Source: Halovenus sp. (GTDB taxonomy: Archaea > Halobacteriota > Halobacteria > Halobacteriales > Haloarculaceae). From it: 11,677 nucleotides of DNA. Where the stretch lies: contig JAQCNR010000477.1 of NCBI GenBank assembly GCA_028274925.1, positions 1 through 11,677 on the forward strand, given 5' to 3'. The position numbers and the translations under genes are program-made. The notes beneath the pieces are model-generated. The model had not been told where the DNA came from. It saw only the letters and a program-made list of their open reading frames with translations, and searched no databases. Positions 5,659 through 11,677 of this stretch are shown piece by piece. Each line of letters starts with the position of its first letter. The first letter of the stretch is position 1.

Positions 5659-8600
5659 TCAGCCCGCAATCTGCTGGCGCCAGTCTTCGAGTTGGTCGAC
5701 CGTCACGCCCTGCACCTGATTGGCGATTTCGTCGGGGTCGGCAGTGCCGAGGTCGTCCGGACTCTCGACGCCGATTTCCGCCAGTTTTTCCGCAGTCTTC
5801 TCGCCGATACCGCTGATATCTTCGAGACTGTCGATTGCCTGCTCAGCCTGATACTCCTGATAGTTACAGACCGGACAGCCCAATTCCCACGGGTCGTCGC
5901 CGTCGTGAACGGTCAGTTCCGGCAAGTCGTGCTCCTCGCAGTACTCCTCGGTGACTTCGATATCCCCACGGCGGGGCAGCGGCAGTGAGTATTCACAGTC
6001 GGGGTAGCGGGTACAACCGACCAGCCGTGACCCGGAGCGCAGTTGTTTGATGGCCAACTCTCCCTCGTGCTCCCCTCCACAATCGGGGCAAGCACCAATA
6101 ATGCGGTCCTCGCTTTCCTCGGCCTCGGCGGCGGCACAGCGCGGACAGCCGTGGACGAACGTATCCCGGCCAGCGAGCATCTTCACGTGGTGCATCTGGT
6201 GGTCGTCGCAGGTGTCTTCGAGGACGAGTGGCTCGCCGGTCGACGGCAGCGGCAGGGTGAACCGACACTCCGGAAAGCCATCACAGCCGACGAAGTACGA
6301 GCCCTGTCGGCTCTGGCGAACGAGCAGGTCGCTGCCACACTCTGGACATGGACCGAGTCGCCTGTCAGCCTTCAGCGATTCTTGGAGATGGTCGCCGACC
6401 GCTTCCCGGGACTCGTGGAGTTCCTCGAACACTCGCTCCAGCATCTCTCGGGAGGAGTCAGTCACGTCTTCGAGGGTTGCCTCGCCGCTGGCGATGGCAG
6501 TCATATCGGCTTCGAGTTCGGCGGTCATCTCCTCGCTGACGACCATCTCTGCGAACTCCTCGGCCGCGTTGACGACTGCCTCCGCCAGTGCTGTAGGTCG
6601 TGGCGGGTCGTCTTCGAGATAGCCACGGTCGTAGAGTTTCTCGACGGTGTGGTGGCGTGTCGAGTTGTGGACAACGGTCCCACCCTCAACCGCGAAATTC
6701 GGTGCTGTTTCGTCAATCGTGAGATCATAGACCTCGCCAGTGTAATCCCGATCGCAGATGTCGGTCACCCTCGTCAAGTGTGGATACCCACGTAAGGTCG
6801 CATAGATCGAGTCTCGGAAATTTGTGGCAGTGTACCGGATTATTCGCGTACCGTCCGTGCTCCGGTTGCTACCCTCGACTTGTTTCTCGATATGTCCTTG
6901 CTCTTTGAGTTCGCGGATGAGCGCATTTGTCCGTCCCCGCGACAGTCCAATTTCTGCAGCCAGCGCGTCGGACGTCTGTGGCTGCTCGGCCGCAAGTTCC
7001 AGCAGTCGTGCCTTTCGACCGGTCACGTCGTACTCCCGTAAGCCGTCAAGTGCGCGGTAAAACTTCTCGTCTTTCGCAACCGGAATAATATCGAAGAATC
7101 GTTCCAGATTCGCTCGGCCCCGTAGGTGTAGTTTGTGCTGTTCGGGAGCCAACTTCGTCTCTATTCCCCGGTGGGCAAGAATTTCTGCAACGCCAGCGAG
7201 TAACTCGTGATCCGTATTCGATATGAACGCCTTCGGCTCGCGTGAGACGTGCCCTTCGTCGTCGAACAACGCTCCGACAAAGGCTGGCTCCAGGACGTCA
7301 GGTATCTCCGGACAGCCGGACTCCGTGACCTCTTCGAGAACTCGCCGAAGGATTCGGCCGACAGCGGCGGAGAGATTGACCTGATACCTCGATTTGTGGT
7401 GTGCTTCCCGGCCGGGACGCTTACTGACAGTTGGCGTCGTTCCGAACAGCGTCTTGATATCCGAAACAAAGCGGTCAATGAGCCGCGGGTCGGTGTTATG
7501 ATATCTTACGTCAACCGTGTTCTCGTCCTTATTACAGTGGACCGAGCCATCGCCGCGCAAGTTCCCGACCACTCGTGCTAGCTCGGGACACCACTGCAAT
7601 GGGAACGGGTTGTCTATGAGCGTTCCGTGGTTCAGACCGTGCAGCTTTTTCGGACGAATTCCGAGTTCTCCGAGTATCCAGACTGGTATGTCTCGCCTTC
7701 CGTTTTCGTAATCGCTAATCGCAGATCTGTCGGTTCCGAGCCGTTCCGCGAGCGCACTCTGTGTCGCGCCCAACTCTCTCCGGTGTCGCACAAGTTTTTC
7801 AGTACAATCCGCGCCGTACAACTTCGAAGACTTATTACAACTGTTCGCAAACTCCGCCCAAGACAGTACTGTTTCATCGCTTTCGTCGCGAGCGACAGTT
7901 CGGCGAGTGGTGAGAAGCTCGTCGCCGACGGAAACATCTCTCGCTGGTCGCAGTATAATCCCATCTTCAGAGTGTACGTACAGGGGGTGGTCAGCCGTCA
8001 CGGAAAGCGGCCCGTTTTGTGTCGTGATTTCCACGACACATTCGTCCTGTTCTAATTCTCGCTTACTTATCAGCGTCTGTTCGCGTTCAACCACCCGTTG
8101 GTTCGATTCGTCGAACGAAATTGTCGACATGTCCGTATCAACAACGGCAATGTCTGCCGATCCATCCGCTACCACGCAGTTTTTATTCTCGAAGAGTTCC
8201 GCAACCTGACTTCGAACCATATCGCCGTCCTCGTCTCGATGCAATATCCGCGTGTCTGCTGTCAGACACTTCGTCCCAATACCCATATCCTCCATCTTCT
8301 GGATGAGCCGAGACTGGCCGTACCGTCGCGGTGGCTGTGTCTCCTTCTCGTCAAGCCGAACCTCAGTAATCGCTAGCTCTTCGCCCTCTTCGACGTCGGG
8401 AACGTGGTTCTCGCTGGTGCTGCTGTAGGGATAGACCGCGTGATATCCTTCCTCGACCAGTCGCTTGCCGTTGGCCTTCAGTCGGCTGTCGCCAACGCCG
8501 GCAACGACCCGCAGGTGTTCCCAGGTGGCAGATTCGGCGACTGTGGCGAAGAATCGCCGGACGATCAACTCGTAAATCTCCCATTCGTCGTCGCTGAGGT

Positions 8601-9747
8601 CGCTTCGGGCGGGGAGTTCGCCGGTCGGATGAATCGGCGGGTGGTCGGTCGTTTCCTCGTCGCCGCGGGTCGGCTCGATTTCCTCGGCCGCGAGCAGGGC
8701 CTCGGCGTCGTCGCCAAACTGCGTACTTCCAGTGAACTCGTCCAGCAGTTCGTCTGGCTCCAAGTCCTCTGGATAGACGGTGTTGTCCGTGCGCGGGTAG
8801 GTGGTGGAGCCGTCGGTGTACAGTTCCTCAGCGAGGGACATCGCTCGCTGTGCAGAGTAGCCGAGCGAGCCAGCAGCGCCGATGAACGCTGTCGTATTGA
8901 ACGGTTCCGGCGGGTTGTCTGTTCGTGTCCGTCGGCTCACCGAGTCGACGACGGCGCTGTCGGCGCTCCGAAGTTCCTCGTCAACTGCTTTGGCTGCCGA
9001 TTCCGACCAGACGCGCTCGGCCTCGGTCCCGTCGTCGTCCTCGTAGAAATACTGCGCCTCGAAGCTGTCGCCGTTCTTTGCGAGGTGGGCGAACAGTTCC
9101 CAGTAGGTTTCGGGGTCGAAGGCCTGAATCTCTCGTTCGCGGTCGACGATCAGCTTCAGGGTTGGCGACTGCACCCGCCCAACAGAGATGAAATCGTCGC
9201 CGAGTTGTCGCGCCGACAGCGAGAGAAACCGTGTCAGCGCTGCGCCCCAGATGAGGTCGATAATCTGTCTGGCTTCGCCCGCGGCCGCCAGATCAAAGTC
9301 GAGGTCGTCGGGGTCTGCAAAGGCCTTGGTCACCTCGCCGTCAGTAATCGAGGAGAACCGGACGCGCTGAATCGGGCCGTCGATATGCTCGTCGACGAGT
9401 TCGTACGCTTCCTTCCCAATCAACTCGCCTTCGCGGTCGTAGTCAGTGGCAATGACTGCTTCGTCGGCCTGTCTCGCGAGCGCTTCGAGCGTCGTGACGA
9501 TGTTCTCCTGGGTCGGTTCGGTGACAATCTCTGCGTCGATTAGCTCCGCTGGCTGGACATCCCGCCAGTTGGCGTATTCCTCGGGGAAATCCAGTCCGAC
9601 GACGTGTCCAGAGAGGCCAACGACGCGCTTGTCGCCCCACCGATAGACGTTGACGCCGTTGTGTCGCTCCACCTCCGCAGACCCATCGCTCAGTATCTCC
9701 GCAATTCGCCGGGCCGCGTTGTCTTTCTCAGTAATAATCAGCTTCAC
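5659..9747 (-). CDS. topA: DNA topoisomerase I (type IA) precursor containing an intein
   Basis: Type IA topoisomerase that relaxes negatively supercoiled DNA by nicking and passing one strand. The 1362-residue precursor splices to about 827 residues, normal for haloarchaeal TopA. The TOPRIM domain begins at once (MKLIITEKDN, Glu7) with the metal-binding DYDREGE (Asp102, Asp104, Glu106). The catalytic tyrosine is Tyr317 in TTYPRTDN. The conserved GIGTK-STRHH motif is split by the intein after Lys493. Four zinc-binding segments follow from residue 1134 (CPECG, CPRC, CPDCG, CPVC, two of them with the paired FPEC and YPDC), then a C-terminal helix-hairpin-helix (about 1306-1362, DISGIGEKTAEKLAEIGV). 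I chose the GTG at 9747 because TOPRIM starts there; the open frame extends to 9882, but those 45 codons match nothing in the fold. An SD-like GGTGA lies 8 nt upstream. aspS follows 49 nt downstream. Confidence 0.96.
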   Translation of the reverse strand: MKLIITEKDNAARRIAEILSDGSAEVERHNGVNVYRWGDKRVVGLSGHVVGLDFPEEYANWRDVQPAELIDAEIVTEPTQENIVTTLEALARQADEAVIATDYDREGELIGKEAYELVDEHIDGPIQRVRFSSITDGEVTKAFADPDDLDFDLAAAGEARQIIDLIWGAALTRFLSLSARQLGDDFISVGRVQSPTLKLIVDREREIQAFDPETYWELFAHLAKNGDSFEAQYFYEDDDGTEAERVWSESAAKAVDEELRSADSAVVDSVSRRTRTDNPPEPFNTTAFIGAAGSLGYSAQRAMSLAEELYTDGSTTYPRTDNTVYPEDLEPDELLDEFTGSTQFGDDAEALLAAEEIEPTRGDEETTDHPPIHPTGELPARSDLSDDEWEIYELIVRRFFATVAESATWEHLRVVAGVGDSRLKANGKRLVEEGYHAVYPYSSTSENHVPDVEEGEELAITEVRLDEKETQPPRRYGQSRLIQKMEDMGIGTKCLTADTRILHRDEDGDMVRSQVAELFENKNCVVADGSADIAVVDTDMSTISFDESNQRVVEREQTLISKRELEQDECVVEITTQNGPLSVTADHPLYVHSEDGIILRPARDVSVGDELLTTRRTVARDESDETVLSWAEFANSCNKSSKLYGADCTEKLVRHRRELGATQSALAERLGTDRSAISDYENGRRDIPVWILGELGIRPKKLHGLNHGTLIDNPFPLQWCPELARVVGNLRGDGSVHCNKDENTVDVRYHNTDPRLIDRFVSDIKTLFGTTPTVSKRPGREAHHKSRYQVNLSAAVGRILRRVLEEVTESGCPEIPDVLEPAFVGALFDDEGHVSREPKAFISNTDHELLAGVAEILAHRGIETKLAPEQHKLHLRGRANLERFFDIIPVAKDEKFYRALDGLREYDVTGRKARLLELAAEQPQTSDALAAEIGLSRGRTNALIRELKEQGHIEKQVEGSNRSTDGTRIIRYTATNFRDSIYATLRGYPHLTRVTDICDRDYTGEVYDLTIDETAPNFAVEGGTVVHNSTRHHTVEKLYDRGYLEDDPPRPTALAEAVVNAAEEFAEMVVSEEMTAELEADMTAIASGEATLEDVTDSSREMLERVFEELHESREAVGDHLQESLKADRRLGPCPECGSDLLVRQSRQGSYFVGCDGFPECRFTLPLPSTGEPLVLEDTCDDHQMHHVKMLAGRDTFVHGCPRCAAAEAEESEDRIIGACPDCGGEHEGELAIKQLRSGSRLVGCTRYPDCEYSLPLPRRGDIEVTEEYCEEHDLPELTVHDGDDPWELGCPVCNYQEYQAEQAIDSLEDISGIGEKTAEKLAEIGVESPDDLGTADPDEIANQVQGVTVDQLEDWRQQIAG
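6664..8268 (-). mobile_element. Intein in TopA with LAGLIDADG endonuclease and two HTH domains (535 aa)
   Basis: Protein-splicing element that also encodes a homing endonuclease. It starts with Cys1 (CLTADTRI, block A), has block B NGPLSVTADHPLYV with the T-x-x-H (91-94), and ends with block F (GEVYDLTIDETAPNFAV) and VVHN (His534, Asn535) before Ser+1 of the extein. All standard class 1 splicing residues are present. The endonuclease has two LAGLIDADG-type motifs, ELARVVGNLRGDGSV (Asp240) and FVGALFDDEGHVS (Glu338), with the acidic position kept in both, so cutting activity is plausible. Between block B and the first motif is an XRE-type HTH (157-200, TQSALAERLGTDRSAISDYE). Between the nuclease and block F is a winged-HTH-like domain (412-465, TSDALAAEIGLSRGRTNALI). 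Four hand-counted 60-nt samples of the intein are 48-57% GC, against 58-67% in three extein samples, consistent with transfer from elsewhere. Splicing and cutting are inferred, not shown. Confidence 0.95.
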
Positions 9748-9755
9748 TCCCAAAA

Positions 9756-9760
9756 TCACC
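9756..9760 (-). promoter_or_regulatory. Shine-Dalgarno-like site deciding the topA GTG start
   Basis: The minus strand reads GGTGA, ending 8 nt before the GTG at 9747. This matches part of the archaeal SD consensus GGAGGTGA at a usable distance and supports the GTG start over longer options. Confidence 0.45.
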
Positions 9761-9793
9761 GAATTAGTAGAGAGTTGTAGGGTGGGAGACAGT

Positions 9794-9799
9794 CTAAAA
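9794..9799 (-). promoter_or_regulatory. Probable TATA box of topA
   Basis: The minus strand reads TTTTAG, about 47-52 nt upstream of the topA GTG. With normal spacing the transcript would start near 9770, giving a leader of about 23 nt that includes the SD-like site. The call is consistent with a leadered topA mRNA but rests on a short motif. Confidence 0.4.
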
Positions 9800-9861
9800 G
9801 CTTTCGTACCCCCGCCCGGCGGTTCCCACCCGGCTTCCAATTCTGATAATCCGTGGCCAGA

Positions 9862-9867
9862 TTTATT
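9862..9867 (+). promoter_or_regulatory. Probable TATA box of the transducer gene
   Basis: TTTATT lies 57-62 nt before the ATG at 9924, predicting a transcript start near 9890 and a leader of about 30-35 nt. It lies in the 176-nt divergent region shared with topA. No strong Shine-Dalgarno motif is seen before the ATG. Confidence 0.35.
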
Positions 9868-9923
9868 CAACGACCCGGCCAAGCCTCCAGTTGTTCCACC
9901 GATGACAACGGCTGTGATTCACA

Positions 9924-11555
9924 ATGACGACGAACACTGACACGAGCGAACGAGGCGTCTTCGAGTTGATTCTGTACAGCGTCGGCGCGGTGCCGATGGC
10001 ACTCGAACCGCGACTTCCCGAATGGCTGCGGGCGAACTTCGGCGCGCGGATTTTCCTCCTCGCGCTCGTCTCCATCGGCATCGCGCCCGGGACGGCCGTG
10101 TTGTTGTTCGACAGCGTCCTCGTCGCTGCAGTGTACATCTCGGCCCTCATCGCAATCAGTGGGTTTCTGGGTTACTGTGAGATGTACCGCGCACTGCGGG
10201 ATATCAACACGAAGATTCAGGAGGTCGACGACGGGGAGTACAACATCTCGTTTGGTGTCGAGCGCCACGACGAAATCGGCGAGATATACACTGGGCTGGA
10301 AGACACCGCTCGCTCACTGGGCGAGACCATCGAGCGGGCTGAACAGAAACGTGTTGCCGCCGAGGAGGCAAAAGAAGGGGCCGAGGCCGCAGAGCAAAGC
10401 GCTCAGGCCCAGCGCGAGCAGGCCGAACAGTTGAGCCAGCATCTCGAACAGAAGGCGGCGTCGTTCAGTGAGACAATCGAACGAGCGGCGGCGGGCGACC
10501 TCACCCAGCGGATGGACCCTGACAGCGAGAACGAGGCGATGGCAGAAATCGCCCGCTCGTTCAACACGATGCTCGCGGAGTTCGAGGAGACGATTCAGAA
10601 TCTCCAATCGTTCGCCGACGAGGTCGGTGACGCGAGCGACCAGGCAGCCACGAGCGCGGGTGAGGTCGAACGAGCGAGTTCAGAAGTCAGTGACTCAGTC
10701 CAGCAGATTGCAGCCGACGCCACCGAACAACAGGACGAACTCGATACTGTCTCGGGCGAAATGACCGACCTCTCGGCGACAATCGAGGAGGCTGCCGCCT
10801 CCGCAGACACCGTTGCCGAGACGGCAGACCAGACTGCCACGGTCACTTCTGAGGGTGCAGAGACCGCTCAAACCGCAATCGCCCAGATCGAGACGGCCGA
10901 AGAGACGGTTACCGAAGCACTCGACAACGTCGGCACACTCGAAACGCTGATGGACGAAATCGACGATATCGTCGAACTCATCGGTGAAATCGCCGAGCAA
11001 ACGAATATGCTCGCACTCAATGCGAACATCGAAGCCGCACGTGCAGGCAGTGGTGGTGGCGACGCAGGTGATGGCTTCGCAGTCGTGGCCGACGAGGTCA
11101 AACAACTCGCCGAGGAAACACGCCAGTCTGCCGACGAAGTTGCGACGCTGATTGCCGATGTCCAGACGACGACCAACGACACCGTCGAACAGATTCGCAC
11201 TGCTGACGACCGAATCGGCGAGGCCAGCGAGTCTGTCGAGGCGGCCGTCGACGCCTTCGAGGCTGTCGAGAAACAGGTCGAAGCAACTAATGACGGCGTC
11301 AAAGAAATCAGCAGTGCCGCCGACGAACAGGCCACCAGCGCCGAACAGGTCGTCTCGATGCTCGACCGGGTGGCAGCGTTGAGCAAATCGACCGCCGAAG
11401 AGGCTAAAACTGTCTCCGCTGCTGCCGAAGAACAAACCGCGTCTGTCTCCGAAATCAGTCACAATGTCGGTAACCTCTCGGAGCGTGCGAACTCACTTCG
11501 CTCACTGCTCGGGGAGTTCGAGACCGGCACGAAAGTCTCGGCCAAGCCATCCTGA
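9924..11555 (+). CDS. Methyl-accepting transducer (Htr/MCP), two TM helices, tandem HAMP, no sensor domain
   Basis: Taxis signal transducer expected to control CheA/CheW and so the archaellum motor. The 543 residues show an N-terminal segment with a hydrophobic patch (12-27), two adjoining membrane helices (about 41-61 and 65-86) with almost no external loop, a first HAMP (about 84-138), an Ala/Glu-rich coiled coil (139-171), a second HAMP (172-228), then the long MCP signalling coil. Its tip is IAEQTNMLALNANIEAARAG (357-376). After the tip, eight residues stand between AG and GFAVVADEV where bacterial MCPs have four. The absence of a ligand domain and the tandem HAMP resemble HtrI, the transducer for sensory rhodopsin I. 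No rhodopsin gene is in view, so it may use an unlinked partner or sense the membrane/cytoplasm directly. A Glu/Gln-rich coil offers possible methylation sites. Divergent from topA; followed by a methyltransferase-like gene of another family. Confidence 0.93.
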   Translation: MTTNTDTSERGVFELILYSVGAVPMALEPRLPEWLRANFGARIFLLALVSIGIAPGTAVLLFDSVLVAAVYISALIAISGFLGYCEMYRALRDINTKIQEVDDGEYNISFGVERHDEIGEIYTGLEDTARSLGETIERAEQKRVAAEEAKEGAEAAEQSAQAQREQAEQLSQHLEQKAASFSETIERAAAGDLTQRMDPDSENEAMAEIARSFNTMLAEFEETIQNLQSFADEVGDASDQAATSAGEVERASSEVSDSVQQIAADATEQQDELDTVSGEMTDLSATIEEAAASADTVAETADQTATVTSEGAETAQTAIAQIETAEETVTEALDNVGTLETLMDEIDDIVELIGEIAEQTNMLALNANIEAARAGSGGGDAGDGFAVVADEVKQLAEETRQSADEVATLIADVQTTTNDTVEQIRTADDRIGEASESVEAAVDAFEAVEKQVEATNDGVKEISSAADEQATSAEQVVSMLDRVAALSKSTAEEAKTVSAAAEEQTASVSEISHNVGNLSERANSLRSLLGEFETGTKVSAKPS

Positions 11556-11565
11556 CGCGGGAGTG

Positions 11566-11572
11566 TTTTTGA
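11566..11572 (+). promoter_or_regulatory. T-rich TATA-like box before the methyltransferase gene; possible terminator of the transducer gene
   Basis: TTTTTGA lies 23-29 nt before the ATG at 11595, suiting a leaderless transcript. The same T-run comes 10 nt after the transducer stop codon, and T-runs also terminate archaeal transcription, so one sequence may do both jobs. Confidence 0.4.
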
Positions 11573-11594
11573 CCGGCCGACTCCTACGTCGAGT

Positions 11595-11677
11595 ATGACC
11601 ACGTGGGACGAACGATTCGAGAGCGGTGCCTACCCGACTGACCCCGACCCGTCGCCGTTGCTGGTTGACTACCTCCC
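11595..11677 (+). CDS. N-terminus of a class I SAM-dependent methyltransferase (3' end outside window)
   Basis: Only 27 codons and two bases are visible. The start MTTWDERFESGAYPTDPDPS, continuing to a short hydrophobic segment, is typical of haloarchaeal methyltransferases of the TehB/UbiE-like type, whose N-terminus reads WDERF..G.YP.DP.PSP before the SAM-binding glycine motif. That motif lies beyond the window edge, so the function rests on this opening alone. The ATG is 39 nt after the transducer stop with its own TATA-like box, so co-transcription is not required. The name should not be read as linked to MCP methylation (CheR), which begins differently. Confidence 0.6.
   Translation, partial: MTTWDERFESGAYPTDPDPSPLLVDYL

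Noticed and set aside
8404..9543. Long plus-strand open frame (379 codons) antisense to topA
   Set aside because: It mirrors the high-GC coding frame of topA, whose TOPRIM, catalytic and other motifs are unmistakable. The antisense translation shows no recognisable domain.
9748..9882. 45-codon N-terminal extension of TopA from an ATG at 9882
   Set aside because: TOPRIM begins directly at the GTG at 9747, which has an SD-like site; the extension covers the probable topA promoter and matches no domain.
1..11677. CRISPR arrays, tRNA or rRNA genes, or insertion-sequence transposases
   Set aside because: I saw no regularly spaced identical repeats, no tRNA- or rRNA-like segment, and no transposase reading frame; the only mobile genetic element recognised is the intein.

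Overview
The window comes from a halophilic archaeon (class Halobacteria). The evidence is the GC-rich, CTCG-heavy DNA, very acidic predicted proteins, TATA boxes about 25-30 nt ahead of several start codons (leaderless style), and the gene families: Dim2-like KH protein, archaeal AspRS, HtrI-like transducer, and a TopA carrying an intein. I cannot assign a genus.

Layout from left to right. A 7TM-PAS histidine kinase is cut by the left edge (minus strand). A small heat-shock protein (minus) and a two-KH-domain rRNA-processing protein (minus) follow. Divergent from the KH gene is a 14-TM-type polysaccharide flippase (plus). Next is a 322-nt gene-free stretch with hairpins and degenerate repeats. 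Then come aspS and, transcriptionally upstream of it, topA (both minus). TopA is a 1362-residue precursor holding a 535-residue intein with a LAGLIDADG endonuclease and two helix-turn-helix modules. Divergent from topA is a transducer (MCP) with two membrane helices and tandem HAMP domains (plus). The start of a SAM methyltransferase (plus) is cut by the right edge.

The genes are mostly housekeeping (rRNA maturation, Asp-tRNA charging, DNA topology, protein quality control) mixed with two signalling proteins and one envelope-glycan transporter. I see no single pathway. topA and aspS may be partly co-transcribed (49-nt gap), although aspS has its own TATA-like box.

Two things stand out. (1) Downstream of aspS there are three extra degenerate copies of the end of the aspS reading frame. 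Each still spells DRQRLSP-stop, each differs from aspS only by synonymous changes in that stretch (including a TCG to AGC/AGT serine switch), and each is preceded by a different hairpin. This looks like a stack of relics left by repeated replacement or integration at the aspS 3' end. (2) The TopA intein carries an XRE-type HTH and a winged HTH around its homing endonuclease, an elaborate architecture that looks intact and recently acquired. AspRS also carries the His/Pro pair expected of a non-discriminating enzyme, which implies tRNA-dependent asparagine synthesis.
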